Below are positions 41,078 through 50,987 of a DNA stretch of 64,000 bases, one piece after another. The notes under the pieces were generated by a model that was not told where the DNA came from, searched no databases, and was given only the letters and a program-made list of their open reading frames with translations. The stretch covers positions 153,053-217,052 of the forward strand of contig JAFDWB010000094.1 of the NCBI GenBank assembly GCA_018268675.1. Direction: 5' to 3'. Made by a program: the position numbers and the translations under genes. The DNA is from Actinomycetota bacterium (lineage in GTDB: Bacteria; Actinomycetota; Thermoleophilia; Solirubrobacterales; 70-9). Position 1 is the first letter of the stretch; each line of letters begins with the position of its first letter.

Positions 41078-43336
41078 CTACGGGAGATCGGGCCCGGCGC
41101 CGCGGATCGACCGGAACCGGCGCAGACGGAGGGCATTGGCGACCACCGAGACGCTCGAGAAGGCCATCGCGGCGCCGGCGATCACCGGGTTCAGGAGGCC
41201 CGCGGCCGCCAGGGGGATCGCGGCGAGGTTGTAGCCGAAGGCCCAGGCGAGGTTCTCCTTGATCGTCCGCAGGGTGGCGCGGGAGAGGCGGATCGCGTCG
41301 GCGGCGGCGCGCAGGTCGCCGGAGACGAGGGTCAGGTCGGCGGCCTCGATCGCAACATCGGTGCCGGTGCCGATCGCCAGGCCGAGGTCGGCCTGGGCGA
41401 GGGCGGGGGCGTCGTTGACGCCGTCGCCGACCATCGCGACCACGTGACCCTCGCTCTGGAGGCGGGCGATCACGGCCGCCTTCTCGGCGGGCAGCACCTC
41501 GGCGATCACCTCCTCGATCCCGACCTCGGCGCCGACCGCGCGCGCGGTCGCCTCGTTGTCGCCGGTGAGCAGGACCGGGCGCAGCCCGAGCTCCCGCAGC
41601 GCCGCGATCGCCGCCGGGGTGGTCGGCTTGACGGCGTCGGCGACGACGAAGAGGGCGCGGGCGCGGCCGTCCCAGCCGGCGGCGATCGCGGTCCGGCCCC
41701 CCGCCGCGGCCGCCGCGCGGGCGCGCTCGAGCTCGGCCGGCAGCGGCATCGCCCGGTCGGCGAGGAGGGCGGGGCGCCCGACCACCATCGCGCGGCCGTC
41801 GACCACTCCCTCGACGCCGAGGCCCTCGCGGTTGGCGAATGACTCGACCCCGGGCAGCGGCGCCTCGGCGCTCGCCGCGGCGGCGATCGCCCACGCGATC
41901 GGGTGCTCGGAGGCGGCCTCGATCGCGCCGCTGAGCCGCAGCGCCTCGGCCCGGTCCTCGCCGGCGGCCACGGCGACCTCGACGAGGCTCATCTCGCCGC
42001 TCGTCACCGTGCCGGTCTTGTCGAGGACGATCGTGTCGACCTGGCGGGTCGACTCGAGCACCTCGGGCCCTTTGATCAGGAGCCCGAGCTGGGCCCCGCG
42101 GCCGGTCCCCACCATCAGCGCGGTCGGCGTCGCCAGGCCGAGGGCGCAGGGGCAGGCGATGATCAGGACGGCGACGGCGGCGGTGAAGGCGAAGTCGGCG
42201 CCCGCGCCGTTGCCGAGCCAGAAGCCGAGAGTGGCGACGGAGAGGCCGATCACGATCGGGACGAAGACGCCGGAGATCCGGTCGGCGAGGCGCTGGACCG
42301 GGGCCTTGCCGGTCTGCGCGTCGTTCACCAGCTTGGCGATCTGGGCCAGCGCCGTCTCCGCGCCGACCCGGGTGGCCCGCACCACGAGGCGGCCGCCGAC
42401 GTTGACGGTCGCGCCCGTCACCGCGGCGCCCGGCCGCACCTCGACCGGCACCGACTCGCCGGTCAGCATGCTCATGTCGACGGCCGAGGAGCCCTCCTCG
42501 ACCACGCCGTCGGTCGCGATCTTCTCGCCCGGGCGGACGACGAAGCGTGCGCCGACCGCGAGCTCGCCGATCGGTATCCGGCGCTCGCCGCCGTCGTCCC
42601 CGAGGACGGCGACGTCCTTCGCGCCGAGCTCCATCAGCGCCTCCAGCGCGGCGCCGGCGCGGCGCTTGGCGCGTTCCTCGAAGTAGCGTCCGGCGAGGAT
42701 GAAGGTGGTGACCACGGAAGCGGTCTCGAGGTAGATCTCGTCGCTGCCCGCGCCGGCCTGGGGGACGAGCTCGAAGGTCATCTTCATCCCCGGCATGCCG
42801 GCGTCGCCGATGAAGAGCGCGTAGAGCGACCAGCCCCAGGCGGCGAGCACTCCGACCGAGATCAGCGTGTCCATCGTCGCGGCGCCGTGCTTGAGGTTGG
42901 CCCAGGCGGCCCGGTGGAAGGGCCAGGCCCCCCAGACCACGACCGGGGTGGCGAACTGGAGCGCCAGCCACTGCCAGTTGTCGAACTGGAGCGGCGGGAC
43001 CATCGAGAGGATCAGCACCGGGGTCGAGAGGAGGGCCGAGATGACGAGGCGGCGGCGGAGCGGCGCGCTCGGGTCGTCCTCGTCGCCCGCGCCGGTGACC
43101 GCCTCGCCCGCGGCGGGCGGTAGCGACGCCTCGTAGCCGACCGACTCGACCGCCTCGACCAGGGTCGCCGGCGCGACCGCCGCGTCGTAGTCGACGCTCG
43201 CCCGCTCGGTCGCGTAGTTGACCGTCGCCCGGACGCCGTCCAGCTTGTTCAGTCGGCGCTCGATCCGGTTCGCGCAGGAGGCGCAGGTCATCCCGGTGAT
43301 CGGCAGCTCCAGGTGCTCTTTGGTCGCCGGGCTCAC
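41078..43336 (-). CDS. copA: copper-translocating P1B-type ATPase
   Basis: The protein is 752 aa. The N-terminal HMA domain has GMTCASC (Cys18, Cys21). The membrane CPC motif is at 395-397 ([12 protein letters not shown]), the actuator TGES at 292-295, the phosphorylation site DKTGT at 439-443, then the ATP-binding SEHP and a late [10 protein letters not shown]. It exports Cu(I) with ATP. Start overlaps the preceding gene by four bases. It forms one operon with the membrane protein and copZ under a CsoR-like box. Confidence 0.95.
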   Translation of the reverse strand: MSPATKEHLELPITGMTCASCANRIERRLNKLDGVRATVNYATERASVDYDAAVAPATLVEAVESVGYEASLPPAAGEAVTGAGDEDDPSAPLRRRLVISALLSTPVLILSMVPPLQFDNWQWLALQFATPVVVWGAWPFHRAAWANLKHGAATMDTLISVGVLAAWGWSLYALFIGDAGMPGMKMTFELVPQAGAGSDEIYLETASVVTTFILAGRYFEERAKRRAGAALEALMELGAKDVAVLGDDGGERRIPIGELAVGARFVVRPGEKIATDGVVEEGSSAVDMSMLTGESVPVEVRPGAAVTGATVNVGGRLVVRATRVGAETALAQIAKLVNDAQTGKAPVQRLADRISGVFVPIVIGLSVATLGFWLGNGAGADFAFTAAVAVLIIACPCALGLATPTALMVGTGRGAQLGLLIKGPEVLESTRQVDTIVLDKTGTVTSGEMSLVEVAVAAGEDRAEALRLSGAIEAASEHPIAWAIAAAASAEAPLPGVESFANREGLGVEGVVDGRAMVVGRPALLADRAMPLPAELERARAAAAAGGRTAIAAGWDGRARALFVVADAVKPTTPAAIAALRELGLRPVLLTGDNEATARAVGAEVGIEEVIAEVLPAEKAAVIARLQSEGHVVAMVGDGVNDAPALAQADLGLAIGTGTDVAIEAADLTLVSGDLRAAADAIRLSRATLRTIKENLAWAFGYNLAAIPLAAAGLLNPVIAGAAMAFSSVSVVANALRLRRFRSIRGAGPDLP

Positions 43337-44208
43337 ACCGCGACCTCGCGGGTGAACGCGACCGTGTGGAGGCGGCCCTCGGCCCGGAATTGGAGGAAGA
43401 GCCGGTAGCGCCCGGCGCTCGGGAAGCTCGCCCTGAAGCGCAGGCGGTCCGCGTCCGGGTGGACATGGAGGAAGGCAAGGTCGCCCTCACGCAGCGCCAC
43501 CAGGTGGCCCTTGGCGCCGAGGTAGTCGGCGAGCGCGACCGGGCGGCCGTCGCGGGTGACGGTGAAGGCGAGCTCGGTCTCGGCGCCGGCGCCCGCCGGG
43601 TCTCCCGCGAGCTCGACCCGCAACCCGTCGGCGGTCGCGACCGGCGCCGGGGGCGGCAGCGTCCGCGAGCTCACCGGGCCGTCCACCTGCAGGTCGGTCG
43701 CCAGGGTCTCGGGCGTCCCGCCGTGGGAGAAGTCGGCGAAGACGCGGTAGGTCCCCGGCTCGGCGAGCCGTAGCGGGACCGACCAGGAGCCATCGGGCTG
43801 TTGGGTGGGGTGGAGGTGCTGGAAGCCGGTCAGGTCGCGGCGGACGACGATCAGGTGCATGCGCTTGGTGTGCTCGAGGTCGAACTCGCGCACCGTCTTT
43901 CGGTCGTCGCCGACGATGCGAAAGCGCAGCGGCGCCGGGTGGCCCACAGCCGCGACCGGGTCGGCGAGCTCGAGCGTGAGGCCGTCGTTGCTGACGGCGA
44001 GGCCGCGCACGGCGTCGGCGCCCCCGTGGCCGGCGGCGTCCATGCCGTCCATCCCGCCGTGGCCGGAGTCGGTGACGGCGGCGTGGCCGGCGGCGCTCGA
44101 GTCGGGGTCGTGCAGGGGGGCGAAGGCGTCGCCGAGGGCGAATGCGGCGGCGAAGACGAACCCGAGCCCGGCCAGAAAGCCGCCGAGCTTGAGGGCGGGC
44201 CGGTTCAC
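43333..44208 (-). CDS. membrane-anchored, His/Met/Gly-rich copper-associated protein
   Basis: The protein is 291 aa. One N-terminal helix ([21 protein letters not shown]) acts as signal or anchor; a His/Met/Gly-rich stretch follows ([25 protein letters not shown]), then two Ig/cupredoxin-like beta domains with [19 protein letters not shown] and LAFLHVHPD. The His-rich motifs suggest an extracytoplasmic copper-binding role between CopZ and CopA. Overlaps of four bases on both sides show operon coupling. The precise function is not established. Confidence 0.75.
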   Translation of the reverse strand: MNRPALKLGGFLAGLGFVFAAAFALGDAFAPLHDPDSSAAGHAAVTDSGHGGMDGMDAAGHGGADAVRGLAVSNDGLTLELADPVAAVGHPAPLRFRIVGDDRKTVREFDLEHTKRMHLIVVRRDLTGFQHLHPTQQPDGSWSVPLRLAEPGTYRVFADFSHGGTPETLATDLQVDGPVSSRTLPPPAPVATADGLRVELAGDPAGAGAETELAFTVTRDGRPVALADYLGAKGHLVALREGDLAFLHVHPDADRLRFRASFPSAGRYRLFLQFRAEGRLHTVAFTREVAV

Positions 44209-44450
44209 GAGCGCGCCCCCTCGTACCCGGCCTCGCCGATCGCCTCGAGGATTGCCGCGTCGTCGAACCCGGCGCCGCTCACCCGCACCCGCCCCATCCC
44301 CAGGTCGACCTCGACCGAGTCGACGCCCGCGACCCCGCCGACCTCCTGCGCGACCGCGACCCGGCAGTGGTCACAGCTCATCCCGGCGACGACGTAGGTC
44401 GCCTCGGTGGCGGGAGCGGCGCTGACCGCAGGAGTGGAATCGGTGCTCAT
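44205..44450 (-). CDS. copZ: CopZ-like copper chaperone
   Basis: The protein is 81 aa from ATG 44450. It has a single HMA domain with GMSCDHCRVAVAQEV (CxxC) and GVDSVEVDLGMGRVRVSG. It carries Cu(I) to CopA. It is the first gene of the operon, directly behind the CsoR-like site, and its 3' end overlaps the membrane-protein gene by four bases. Confidence 0.9.
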   Translation of the reverse strand: MSTDSTPAVSAAPATEATYVVAGMSCDHCRVAVAQEVGGVAGVDSVEVDLGMGRVRVSGAGFDDAAILEAIGEAGYEGARS

Positions 44451-44488
44451 CGGAGGTCCCTTTCGGTCGGTTGCCTCCACTATACCTA

Positions 44489-44503
44489 TACCCCCCAAGG
44501 GTA
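44489..44503. promoter_or_regulatory. CsoR-like copper operator
   Basis: TACCC-CCCAA-GGGTA at 44489-44503, embedded in a longer A/T-flanked C-run/G-run (tatacctatacc before it on the plus strand). CsoR operators are G/C-tract pseudo-palindromes of this kind upstream of copZA operons. It lies 39 bases from the copZ start. The csoR gene itself is not in the window. Confidence 0.6.
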
Positions 44504-44564
44504 CCTGAACTCCACGGGGCGGTCCGACCCCCTGTCTGGCCGGGATCGAATATCTTGCGCGGTC

Positions 44565-46202
44565 TTGAAACTTCCCTCACCACTCAGCAGATGTCTGGTC
44601 GGTGTCGCGGTCGCGGCGATGGCGCTGGTCGGCGGGCAGGGCGCGAGCGCCGCCGCGCGGCCGGTCACGGGCGCGGTCCTCACGGGCCCCGAACTGGATC
44701 CGCAGATGGCGTGGAGCAACTACCGCCTGGCGACGATCTACGACACCTACATCCCGCTGCTCACCTACGAGCACGCGGGCGGAAGGGCGGGAAGCGACGT
44801 GATCCCGGGCCTGGCGCGGAGCCTGCCGCGGATCACCGACCAAGGTAGGCGGTACACGCTCCGCCTCCGCCCGGGCCTGCGCTACTCGGACGGCGAACCG
44901 GTTCGGGCCTCGGACTTCAAGTTCTCGGTGGAACGGATGTTTCGCCTCGACGAAGGCTACGGGCCCGACTTCTTCTTCGACGACATCGTCGGCGCCGAAC
45001 GGTTCGAACGGACGCGGCGCGGGGGGATCCCGGGGATCGTCACCGACAACCGCACGGGGACGATCGTCATCCAGCTCGTCCGGCCGGAACGGTCCTTCTC
45101 GCGCAAGCTGGCGATGACGTTCACGGCGCCGGTGCCGTCGGGCACGCCGATCCGCGACAGCTCGCTCCACCCGCCGCCGGCGACCGGTCCCTACATGATC
45201 ACCCGCTCGACGCCGCGCGGCTGGACCTACGAGCGCAATCCCGAGTGGGCGTCGCACAACGGCAGGGCGATGCCGCAGATCCCGAGCGGCCATCTCGACA
45301 AGATCGAGATGCGAGTGGTGCACAGCGAGGCGCACGCGATCCGGGAGGTCGAACGGGGGAAGCTCGACTGGATGTCGGTCGAAATGCCCGGTCCCACCTA
45401 CCTCTCCTTGCGCCGTCGGTTCCCGTCCCGCCTGCGCCTCGAGCCCACCCTCAGCACCGAATACTTCTGGCTCAACACCTCGCAGCCGCCCTTCGATGAC
45501 ATCCGGGTCCGCCGCGCGGTCAACTTTGCCGTCGACCGCAACGTCTTCAGCCGCCTCTCCGGCGGCCAGCTGTCGCCGACGCAGCAGATCCTGCCGCCCG
45601 ACCTGCCGGGATACAGGAAGTTCTCCCTCTATCCCCACGACATGGCCAAGGCGCAGGCGCTGATCGCCGCCGCCGACCCCTCGGTCCGCGACGTCACGCT
45701 CTGGACCTGGGGCGAACGCGGGTACCCGACGGCGGTCGAGTACACCGTCTATCTCGCCGCGGTCCTCGACAAGCTCGGGTTCACCGCGCACGTGCGGATC
45801 CTCGACGCCGAACGCTATTTCGCCGCGGTGCAGAGCCCCGAGCGGCCGCACCTCGATGCCGGGATCAGCGACTACTACGCCAACTACCCGGACCCGGACG
45901 ACTTCTTCCGGGAAACCATCGGCGCCCGCGTCCGGGCGTACTACAACGAGAACCTGGCGCAGCTCTTCGTCCCCGGCCTGCGAATGGCGATCGAACGCTT
46001 CGAGGCGCGGCCCCGGGCGGCGGTCCCGGACGCCGGCTACGCCGCTCTCGACCGCGCCTATATGCGGCTCGCCCCGTGGGTCCCGATCGGCAACGTCTCG
46101 GTACCTGTCTTTGCCTCGAAGCGGGTCGACCTCGGCGCCGTGGTCTCGAACCCGTCGTTCGGCGTCGACATCGCGTCGCTGCGCCTCGGTGGGTCGGGCT
46201 GA
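44565..46202 (+). CDS. ABC transporter substrate-binding protein, family 5, second paralogue
   Basis: The protein is 545 aa from TTG 44565; the codon is rare, but a signal peptide follows at once (LVGVAVAAMALVGGQGASA). The core repeats the pattern of the protein at 9687: LRPGLRYSDGEPVRASDF, PPATGPYMI, TEYFWLNTSQPPFDDIRVRRAVNFAVD, and LSPTQQILPPDLPGYRKFSL. There is no lipobox, so it is likely soluble or anchored otherwise. No permease or ATPase is nearby. Many Glu codons are GAA. Confidence 0.85.
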   Translation: MKLPSPLSRCLVGVAVAAMALVGGQGASAAARPVTGAVLTGPELDPQMAWSNYRLATIYDTYIPLLTYEHAGGRAGSDVIPGLARSLPRITDQGRRYTLRLRPGLRYSDGEPVRASDFKFSVERMFRLDEGYGPDFFFDDIVGAERFERTRRGGIPGIVTDNRTGTIVIQLVRPERSFSRKLAMTFTAPVPSGTPIRDSSLHPPPATGPYMITRSTPRGWTYERNPEWASHNGRAMPQIPSGHLDKIEMRVVHSEAHAIREVERGKLDWMSVEMPGPTYLSLRRRFPSRLRLEPTLSTEYFWLNTSQPPFDDIRVRRAVNFAVDRNVFSRLSGGQLSPTQQILPPDLPGYRKFSLYPHDMAKAQALIAAADPSVRDVTLWTWGERGYPTAVEYTVYLAAVLDKLGFTAHVRILDAERYFAAVQSPERPHLDAGISDYYANYPDPDDFFRETIGARVRAYYNENLAQLFVPGLRMAIERFEARPRAAVPDAGYAALDRAYMRLAPWVPIGNVSVPVFASKRVDLGAVVSNPSFGVDIASLRLGGSG

Positions 46203-46257
46203 GCCGGCGGCGCGCGTTTGAGGATCGTTTAATCCGCCGGCCCTAGGGTCGCCCGCT

Positions 46258-47673
46258 GTGCGGAAGGGCTTCGTCGTTTTCTGTGTGGTCGTCTCGGTTA
46301 CTTTCCTCTGCGTCTCGCTCGCGGGGGCGGCGGGGTCCTGGGTGACCTTCCCCGGCGATTATCGGACGCTCCTCGCCAGCCGCGGCGGGGGCGCGCAGGG
46401 CCCGGCGGCGGCCGTCGGGGCCACCGAACCCTCGATCTCCCTCGACGGCGGGCTGATCGGCTTCACCTCCGCCGCCCCCGGCCTCGGGCCGACCGCGGGC
46501 CACGCCCAGGTCTTCCTCCGGACCTACCACGAACGCTGCACCGCGGGCAGCTGCGCATGCTGCACGCGGTTCGCCGCGGGCGGCGATCGGACGATCCTCG
46601 TCTCGCGGGCCGACGGCATGACGGGGGCACCCGCCGCGGGCGAATCCGGCGAAGCGGCCCTGGCGGGCGCCGGGTGGAAGGTCGCCTTCACCTCCGAAGG
46701 GGCGAACCTCGGCGGCCTGCGCGGGGTGAAGAGCGTCTACCTGCGTGACACGCGCAGCGGCAGCACGGTGCTGGTCTCGCGGGCGAGCGGGCCCCACGGG
46801 GCGCCGGCGAACGGGGCCTCCTCCGAACCGAGCGTCTCCCACGACGGCAATCTGGTCGCCTTCACCTCGACCGCCACGAACCTCGGCGGTCCCACCGACG
46901 GGAGCGCCGCCGTCTACGTCCGCGATCTGACCAGCGAACGCACCTTCCTCGTCTCGCGCTCCTCCTCCGGCGCCGTCGCCGACGCGCCCGCGAGCGAACC
47001 GTCGCTGGCGCCCGGGGGCGGCTCGGTCGCCTTCTCCTCGGCGGCGGGCAATCTCGGGTCCGGGACGCCCGCCGGCGTCACCGAGGTCTGGCTGCGGGGT
47101 CTCGGAGGCGGCGGGACGACGCTCGTGTCGCGCGCGCCCGGTGCCGGCGGCGCGCCCGCGAACGCCGCCGCGACCCACCCGTCGGTCGACCAGACCGGCG
47201 ACCGGGTCGCCTTCCAGTCGGCGGCCACGAATCTCGGCCCCGCCGCGCGCGTCGAAAACGTCTGGCTGCGCGACCTCGCGGGCGGCGAAACCGCGCTGAT
47301 GTCGCGTGGCTTCAAGCACCACATGGTCCCCGGCGTGCCGGCGAACGCCGCCTCGACCCTGCCCTCGTTGAGCCGCGACGGGCGCTTCGTCTGCTTCCAG
47401 TCGGCGGCGAGCAACCTCGGCAGCGCCTACGGCGGCGAACCCCGCCCGGGCGTCGAAAACGTCTTCGTCCACGACACCCGCAGCCTCGACACGATCCTGA
47501 TCTCGCGCGCCTCGGGCCGGGGCGGTGCCGCCGCCGACGGCAACTCGAGCGAAGTCTCCTGCTCGGCCGGGGCCTCGCTTGCCGCGTTCAGCTCGCGGGC
47601 CGGGAACCTCGGTGGCGGCGCGCCCGCGGGCGTCGGCGAGATCTACCGGCGGACGATCTTCGGCGGCCGCTAG
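46258..47673 (+). CDS. secreted WD40/TolB-like beta-propeller protein
   Basis: The protein is 471 aa from GTG 46258. The signal peptide is FVVFCVVVSVTFLCVSLAGA. Seven similar blades follow, each with a pattern like EPSVSHDGNLVAFTSTATNLGG and VYVRDLTSERTFLVSR. A Cys-rich insert (CTAGSCACC) sits in the second blade. It is probably a structural or binding protein of the envelope; no enzyme motif is visible. The RTX gene follows 40 bases downstream. Confidence 0.85.
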   Translation: MRKGFVVFCVVVSVTFLCVSLAGAAGSWVTFPGDYRTLLASRGGGAQGPAAAVGATEPSISLDGGLIGFTSAAPGLGPTAGHAQVFLRTYHERCTAGSCACCTRFAAGGDRTILVSRADGMTGAPAAGESGEAALAGAGWKVAFTSEGANLGGLRGVKSVYLRDTRSGSTVLVSRASGPHGAPANGASSEPSVSHDGNLVAFTSTATNLGGPTDGSAAVYVRDLTSERTFLVSRSSSGAVADAPASEPSLAPGGGSVAFSSAAGNLGSGTPAGVTEVWLRGLGGGGTTLVSRAPGAGGAPANAAATHPSVDQTGDRVAFQSAATNLGPAARVENVWLRDLAGGETALMSRGFKHHMVPGVPANAASTLPSLSRDGRFVCFQSAASNLGSAYGGEPRPGVENVFVHDTRSLDTILISRASGRGGAAADGNSSEVSCSAGASLAAFSSRAGNLGGGAPAGVGEIYRRTIFGGR

Positions 47674-47713
47674 GCGTCAGCCGGATGGCGCGATCGGGAA
47701 TACGATCACGCCC

Positions 47714-49546
47714 ATGGTCGGCCGGGCGCGGAGCCTGATCGTCGTTCTCGCACTGCTCGGCGCGGCCCTCGCCGCGGCCGGTGCGGGTGGATCGTCGACC
47801 GCCGTGGCCCGCCGTTGCGCCGGCAAGGCCGCGACGATCGTCGGCAGCCCCGAAGAAGCGGTGATCCGCGGCACCTCGCACCGCGACGTCATCTGGGTCG
47901 GACCAGGTAACCACGAAGTCCTCGGCCTGGGCGGCGACGACCTCATCTGCGCCGGCTCCGGCGAAGACGTGATCTACGGCGGCCCGGGCAACGACGTCAT
48001 CTACGGGGGGCCCGGGCATGACGTCATCTACGGCGGCGCCGGCAACGACACCGTCCGCGGCGGCCGCGGGTCGGATGTGATCTACGGCGGGCGCGGGGAC
48101 GACATCCTGACCGGCGGCCGGGCGGGCCACAACCTGATCTACGGCGGCGCCGGGGACGACCAGCTCGACGCGGGGCGGGGCGATTACAACGTGCTGCACG
48201 GGGGCCTTGGCATCGATGTCCTCCGGGGCGGCGGCGGCAGCCACGACATCCTCGACGGCGGTTACGGCTGGGACATCATCGACGGCGGCTCGGGCACCGA
48301 CAACACTGCCTCCTACGCGACGATGCCGCGCAGCGGGCGGAAGGGGGGAGGGGTCTGGGCCTCGCTCAAGGCCCACCGCGCCTACGGGGACGGGCACGAC
48401 AAATTGCGGCGGATCGAGAACCTGGAAGGCTCCGCTTTCAACGACACGCTGATCGGCAACGGGAACGCCAACAAGCTGTACGGCGGCCCCGGCGACGACC
48501 GGCTGATCGGCGGGGGCGGGCGCGACCGGCTGAACGGCGGGGTGGGCCGCGACCGCTGTCTCGGCGGCTCCGCCCGGACCCGCGAATCGTGCGGCGGGAG
48601 GCGGGTCCGGGGCGCGACCGTGAACGTCTACTTCGCGTCCGGCATCGACCCCGCCGCGGCGGGCGTGGTGGTCACCGGGGGGTCGAAGAACGACGACGTT
48701 TCGGCGGCGCTCGACGTGGCGACGGCGACGCTCGAAATCACCGCGACGCGCCCGATCGCGGTCGAATCCCCCTGCGCGCACCAGGGGGCGCGGCTGACCG
48801 TGGCGCTCTGCCCGGTCGGCCCCCTGCCGCGCTGGCTGACGGTCGACCTCGGCGCCGGCAACGACCGCTTCCAGGTGGTCGGCTCGCTCGAAGGGCTCGG
48901 CGAAGTGCGGGTCGCCGGCGGCCCCGGCAACGACATCCTGCGCGGCGGGCCGGAGGAAGACCTGCTCGAAGGGGGTCCCGGCTCCGATCGCCTCTACGGG
49001 GGCGCCGGCGACGATGCCCTGGTCGGCGGCCCGGGCGGCCCGGACCTGATCGAAGGCGGGCCCGGCGGCGACCTCCTGGCGGCGGGCTCGGCCTGCGAAG
49101 GCGGGCGCCTGGTCGGCGGCGGCGGCCGCAACGACGCCTCCTTCGCCGAGATGCCGCTCCAGCCCGGCATCCTCGTCGCCTCCCTGGCGAGTGGCCGCGC
49201 CTACGTCCGAGGCGTCCCCCACTGCCACCCCATACGGATCACCGACGCCCGCGACCTGGAGGGCACGATGGGCCCCGACATCCTGATCGGGAACGCCCAG
49301 GCCAACCACATCATCGGACAGGGCGGCGAAGACGAGATCTTCGGCCGCGGCGGCGGAGACGTGATCGAAGCCCGCGACGGCGAACGCGACGCGATCATCC
49401 AGTGCGGCACCAAAGGCCACCCCTCCGGCACCGCCCTGATCGACCCGATCGACCCCGCCCCCCGCTACTGCTCCCACGTCGAAGCTGGCCCCCCGATCCC
49501 CGGCCTGCCCCACTTCCACTCCGGGTCGCCGTTCAAGCACGGGTAG
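47714..49546 (+). CDS. secreted RTX-like calcium-binding repeat protein 2
   Basis: The protein is 610 aa from ATG 47714. After a signal peptide (SLIVVLALLGAALAAAGAGG) come about ten GGxGxDVIYGG-type repeats (residues ~70-200), then a Cys-rich middle domain and two further repeat clusters. The order of domains is the same as in the protein at 22196, including RIENLEGSAFNDTLIG and a terminal domain ending in a Ca-roll. No type I secretion genes are present. GAA is the main Glu codon. Function unknown. Confidence 0.85.
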   Translation: MVGRARSLIVVLALLGAALAAAGAGGSSTAVARRCAGKAATIVGSPEEAVIRGTSHRDVIWVGPGNHEVLGLGGDDLICAGSGEDVIYGGPGNDVIYGGPGHDVIYGGAGNDTVRGGRGSDVIYGGRGDDILTGGRAGHNLIYGGAGDDQLDAGRGDYNVLHGGLGIDVLRGGGGSHDILDGGYGWDIIDGGSGTDNTASYATMPRSGRKGGGVWASLKAHRAYGDGHDKLRRIENLEGSAFNDTLIGNGNANKLYGGPGDDRLIGGGGRDRLNGGVGRDRCLGGSARTRESCGGRRVRGATVNVYFASGIDPAAAGVVVTGGSKNDDVSAALDVATATLEITATRPIAVESPCAHQGARLTVALCPVGPLPRWLTVDLGAGNDRFQVVGSLEGLGEVRVAGGPGNDILRGGPEEDLLEGGPGSDRLYGGAGDDALVGGPGGPDLIEGGPGGDLLAAGSACEGGRLVGGGGRNDASFAEMPLQPGILVASLASGRAYVRGVPHCHPIRITDARDLEGTMGPDILIGNAQANHIIGQGGEDEIFGRGGGDVIEARDGERDAIIQCGTKGHPSGTALIDPIDPAPRYCSHVEAGPPIPGLPHFHSGSPFKHG

Positions 49547-49578
49547 CTACGGCCGATAACCGGCCTTGCGAATCTCGG

Positions 49579-49593
49579 CCAGGGTGACCCTGG
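49579..49593 (+). terminator. stem-loop after the RTX gene
   Basis: CCAGGG-TGA-CCCTGG lies 33 bases after the stop, with a weaker GGCCG/CGGCC stem (49553-49567) before it and a small CAGAC/GTCTG stem after. No T-run follows, so termination is only possible. Confidence 0.35.
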
Positions 49594-49739
49594 TGGCGAC
49601 AGACCCGTCTGGGCCGCTCTGGTCGCGTCGCTCGGTGGCGGCTCAAGGGTGGTGAACGTCGCAGCAACCAATTTGAACCAAACGGATCAGTCACCTCCAC
49701 CATGCCTATTCGGGCCAGAGAGGCGGGCCGAGGCCGAAC

Positions 49740-49880
49740 CTACGATGCTAGAACTCCGGTCCGTGCTCGGCTCCTGTGGTACCAGTAGGGAAGATCACGG
49801 TTGGGGTCCCAAATGATGGCGAAGAGCGTTCCGCACCCGGGATGCGCGTGGTAGCTCTCAATATCAATCCGCAGCTCATC
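49740..49880 (-). pseudogene. C-terminal piece of a DpnII/MboI-like restriction nuclease, inverted
   Basis: Read on the minus strand from 49880, the sequence gives DELRIDIESYHAHPGCGTLF then AIIWDPNRDL, the usual continuation after the EVK motif of DpnII-MboI type nucleases. The N-terminal and catalytic part of the same domain is on the plus strand at 50202-50861 and breaks off exactly where this piece would join (VAD then ELRIDIESY). An IS3 remnant lies between them. The piece was therefore probably separated by an inversion. Confidence 0.7.
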
Positions 49881-50262
49881 CGACCGCGGCAGCCAGTACA
49901 CCTCCGCCGACCACACCCAGGAACTGGACGGCCACGGCGTGCTCGCCTCCGTGGGCACCGTCGGCGACGCCTACGACGACGCGATGGTCGAGAGCTTCGT
50001 CGACACCTTCAAGACCGAGCTGGTCGCCGATCGTTCCTGGCGTTCGCGCTCCCAGCTCGAGCTTGCCGTCGTCGGGTACGTCTCGTGGTTCAACCACGAG
50101 CGCCTCCATGAATCCCTCGGCGACCGATCCCCCGTGGAGTTCGGTGGAGTTCGAGTCCCTATACGTTCGACGGGGGGCTCAGCTGAGCATTCCCTCTTAA
50201 ATTGGAAACCAACAAAAACAGTCTCCGTGAAACCTGGTCCGGCTCAGAACGCGAAGGTGTGA
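49879..50262 (+). mobile_element. IS3-family transposase C-terminal remnant
   Basis: The frame reads SDRGSQYTSADHTQELDGHG, then VGTVGDAYDDAMVESFVDTF (the rve domain with the catalytic Asp/Glu region), RSQLELAVVGYVSWFNHERL and a tail ending in KTVSVKPGPAQ. The first two thirds of orfB, orfA and the left end of the element are missing. It begins exactly at the breakpoint of the inverted nuclease piece. It is not functional. Confidence 0.8.
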
Positions 50263-50942
50263 CTTACGGGCATTGGCTCTTGGACGATGAGGACGGCGGT
50301 CCAGGGATCTACAGGGTCGAATTCTCGCCCGCGGAGATCTACCAGTTCGTCCGCGGTATAGCGGGCTGGGATGAGTATTCGAAAGGCGGATTTGAGGCCG
50401 TTTCGGATCGAGCCCTAGCGGCGGAGGCTCAGGAATCGGCATCCGAGCGGCGCGGCTACGACCCGGGAGCTTGCGGGGTGTGTGCCGCAGACTTTCTAGG
50501 AGAGGATGTTGAGGCTCTCGTCCGCGGCTGGAGGCTCACGAAGGCGCACCGCGTCCGAGCCAATGGACCGCACGATGCGATGGCGCTGATCCACGCTATG
50601 ACCGGCGCCCTACCAACCGCATCAAAGGTACTCACCGACCGTGGAGGTGACCGAAAAGCGTTCGAGATCACATCGGAGCGTGATGTCCAGGATCTCATCT
50701 ACTTCTTTCTCAGAAATGCCTTCGAGGACGCTAAGAAGGAGGTGTGGACGCCCGGTGCCGCCGGAGATGCAAAGAGGATCGACCTAATGATTCCGAGTGA
50801 GCGAATATTGATTGAGGTCAAGTTTGTCCGGGATTCGCGACATGCCAAGCGGGTTGCTGATCCTCAAGCTGTAGAGCGAGGATTGTCTGGAGTTCGAACC
50901 AAGGGGAATACCTCCTTCGACGTTGTTGTGCGGGTGACCTAG
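50202..50942 (+). pseudogene. truncated DpnII/MboI-like PD-(D/E)XK nuclease
   Basis: The frame opens inside the IS3 tail, so the true start is uncertain. From ~50263 the protein is native-looking (YGHWLLDDEDGGPGIYRVEF), and residues 160-220 hold the nuclease core: DVQDLIYFFLRNAFED, D194 in KRIDLMIPSE and E205-x-K207 in ILIEVKFVRD. After Asp220 (codon 50859-50861) the homology stops and an unrelated 26-residue tail runs to the stop. The lost C-terminus lies inverted at 49740-49880. Probably inactive. Confidence 0.7.
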
Positions 50943-50987
50943 ACCCTCCCGGCGGGCGAGCGTAATAGTGCGCAAGCCCCTTTCGGC

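Noticed and set aside
47900..48320. Tandem DNA repeats that could suggest a CRISPR or minisatellite
   Set aside because: The repeats are the codons of the Gly-Asp-rich RTX nonapeptides and are in frame; no spacer-repeat structure is present.
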